Assembly: GCA_035048485.1 (NCBI GenBank)
Contig: CM068586.1
Span: forward strand, 47,404,287 to 47,468,286
DNA: 64,000 bases
Direction of reading: 5' to 3'
Origin: Pteria penguin
Taxonomy: Eukaryota; Mollusca; Bivalvia; Pterioida; Pteriidae
The notes under the pieces are model-generated. The model worked only from the letters and a program-made list of their open reading frames with translations. It searched no databases and was not told the origin of the DNA. Below, in pieces: positions 63,901-64,000 of the stretch. The position numbers and the translations under genes are program-made. Each line of letters starts with the position of its first letter. Position 1 is the stretch's first letter.

Positions 63901-64000
63901 TGAAAACCGTTTTTCTTTAATAAACACCCTGAAATCCTTCAAACCCTACCAAGTGGAGTATCAGTGGATAGGTCTTGACCTCACCTTTAATGGGATACAA
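54985..64000 (+). repeat. Right-hand satellite segment with long open repeats
   Basis: This part of the array has more consecutive type A monomers, so the 58-residue frame stays open for hundreds of residues (for example 56,388-57,113, 58,482-59,186, 61,100-62,206 and 62,847-63,572). It also has its own linker variants: GGAGATTATTCCCTTG (near 55,503, 57,780, 60,922 and 61,446) and the hybrid linker AGAACTTGTATCTTG (near 57,080, 60,390, 62,310 and 62,840). The array continues past the window end. Confidence 0.8.
61100..62206 (+). other. Longest open frame in the satellite (368 residues), probably not a gene
   Basis: The frame is six and a bit tandem copies of one 58-residue unit, with segments MGYQWKGLDLTFN, GIPLVEFYLSIPQSYNPF, LFVNKGDFPLETRF, SLIKTLKPYKPYQ. 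It has no signal peptide, no known domain and no promoter or splice context. It closes at a type B monomer, which adds two bases. Neighbouring frames at 60,401-61,009 and 62,324-62,785 are the same kind of product. Differences between units are often non-synonymous (FNGIP versus FHVVP, GLDL versus GVDL) and I see no sign of codon-level constraint. Coding by accident of a 3n period is the simplest reading. Confidence 0.6.

Larger units (their letters stand above)
12251..64000 (+). repeat. ~174-bp satellite DNA array, about 295-300 head-to-tail monomers
   Basis: Tandem repetition is continuous from 12,251 to the window end, which it overruns. The period is exact where checked: AATTC of the GAATTC site lies at 61,563, 61,737 and 61,911, each 174 bp apart. 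Landmarks in order within a monomer are GATACCACTTGTAGAATTC, TATCTTTCGATCCCACAG, GTTATAACCC plus a T-run, TTTGTAAACAAAGG, a variable linker, TTGAAACCCG, TTTTTCTTTAATAAAGACCC, TGAAACCCTACAAACCC, TATCAAATGGGGTATCAGTGG, AAAGGTSTTGACCTCACC. Type A linker GGAGATTTTCCCC gives 174 bp; type B linker GGGACAACTTGTATC gives 176 bp. All monomers point the same way, and I saw no inverted block and no transposon inside. There is no CENP-B box match. A chromosomal role (centromere or heterochromatin) is possible but unproven. Confidence 0.97.

Noticed and set aside
12251..64000. CENP-B box in the monomer
   Set aside because: The minus strand has AAACGGG, but the required TTCG at the fixed distance is TTAA, so the core pattern is not met.
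12251..64000. CRISPR-like array
   Set aside because: Repeat and linker are both repeated, with no unique spacers, no cas genes and a eukaryotic context.

Overview
The window looks like nuclear DNA of an invertebrate, most likely a bivalve mollusc. Three things suggest this: decayed non-LTR retrotransposon (LINE) reading frames, interspersed repeats of a type I recognise from bivalve genomes (ends such as GCTCACCTGAG and AAGAGGCCC, GTCCGT-rich heads, CAAGGTCA-rich units), and a very large AT-rich satellite. I see no intact host gene, tRNA, rRNA, CRISPR array or bacterial-type operon. The species call is inference.

Left flank (1-12,250) is a graveyard of nested repeats. It opens with an inverted-repeat (MITE-like) element at 1-268. 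Between 890 and 5,100 lie several degenerate elements built from short tandem units of about 138, 122-146, 171 and 161 bp. Two LINE pol remnants follow on the minus strand. One (6,114-7,430) keeps only the C-terminal part. The other (8,117-10,680) still shows the reverse-transcriptase motifs IDFEKAFDSVSW, GCRQGDPVSPY and YADD, but is broken by stops, frameshifts and a 0.5-kb inserted element (10,043-10,563).

At about 10,668-10,680 the LINE runs directly into one satellite monomer through roughly 11 bp of shared sequence. That monomer is then separated from the main array by a 1.45-kb composite repeat (about 10,794-12,250) containing 494-bp units. The edge of the satellite domain is therefore probably the LINE junction near 10,670, and the composite repeat is an insertion in the edge monomer.

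The rest (12,251-64,000, running off the right end) is a single head-to-tail satellite of about 174 bp per monomer, all in one orientation, roughly 295-300 copies. Monomers come in two main linker types: GGAGATTTTCCCC (174 bp) and GGGACAACTTGTATC (176 bp). Because 174 is 58 codons, runs of the first type give long open frames with a 58-residue repeat, and each 176-bp monomer shifts the frame. The left edge is more divergent. The interior carries higher-order repeats (about 1,743 bp = 10 monomers, about 1,220 bp = 7 monomers) and longer-range block duplications (about 2.1, 3.6 and 10 kb). The right-hand 9 kb has the longest open frames. The array is the main object of interest. It has the size, homogeneity and higher-order structure of a centromeric or heterochromatic satellite, but nothing in the sequence alone proves that role.
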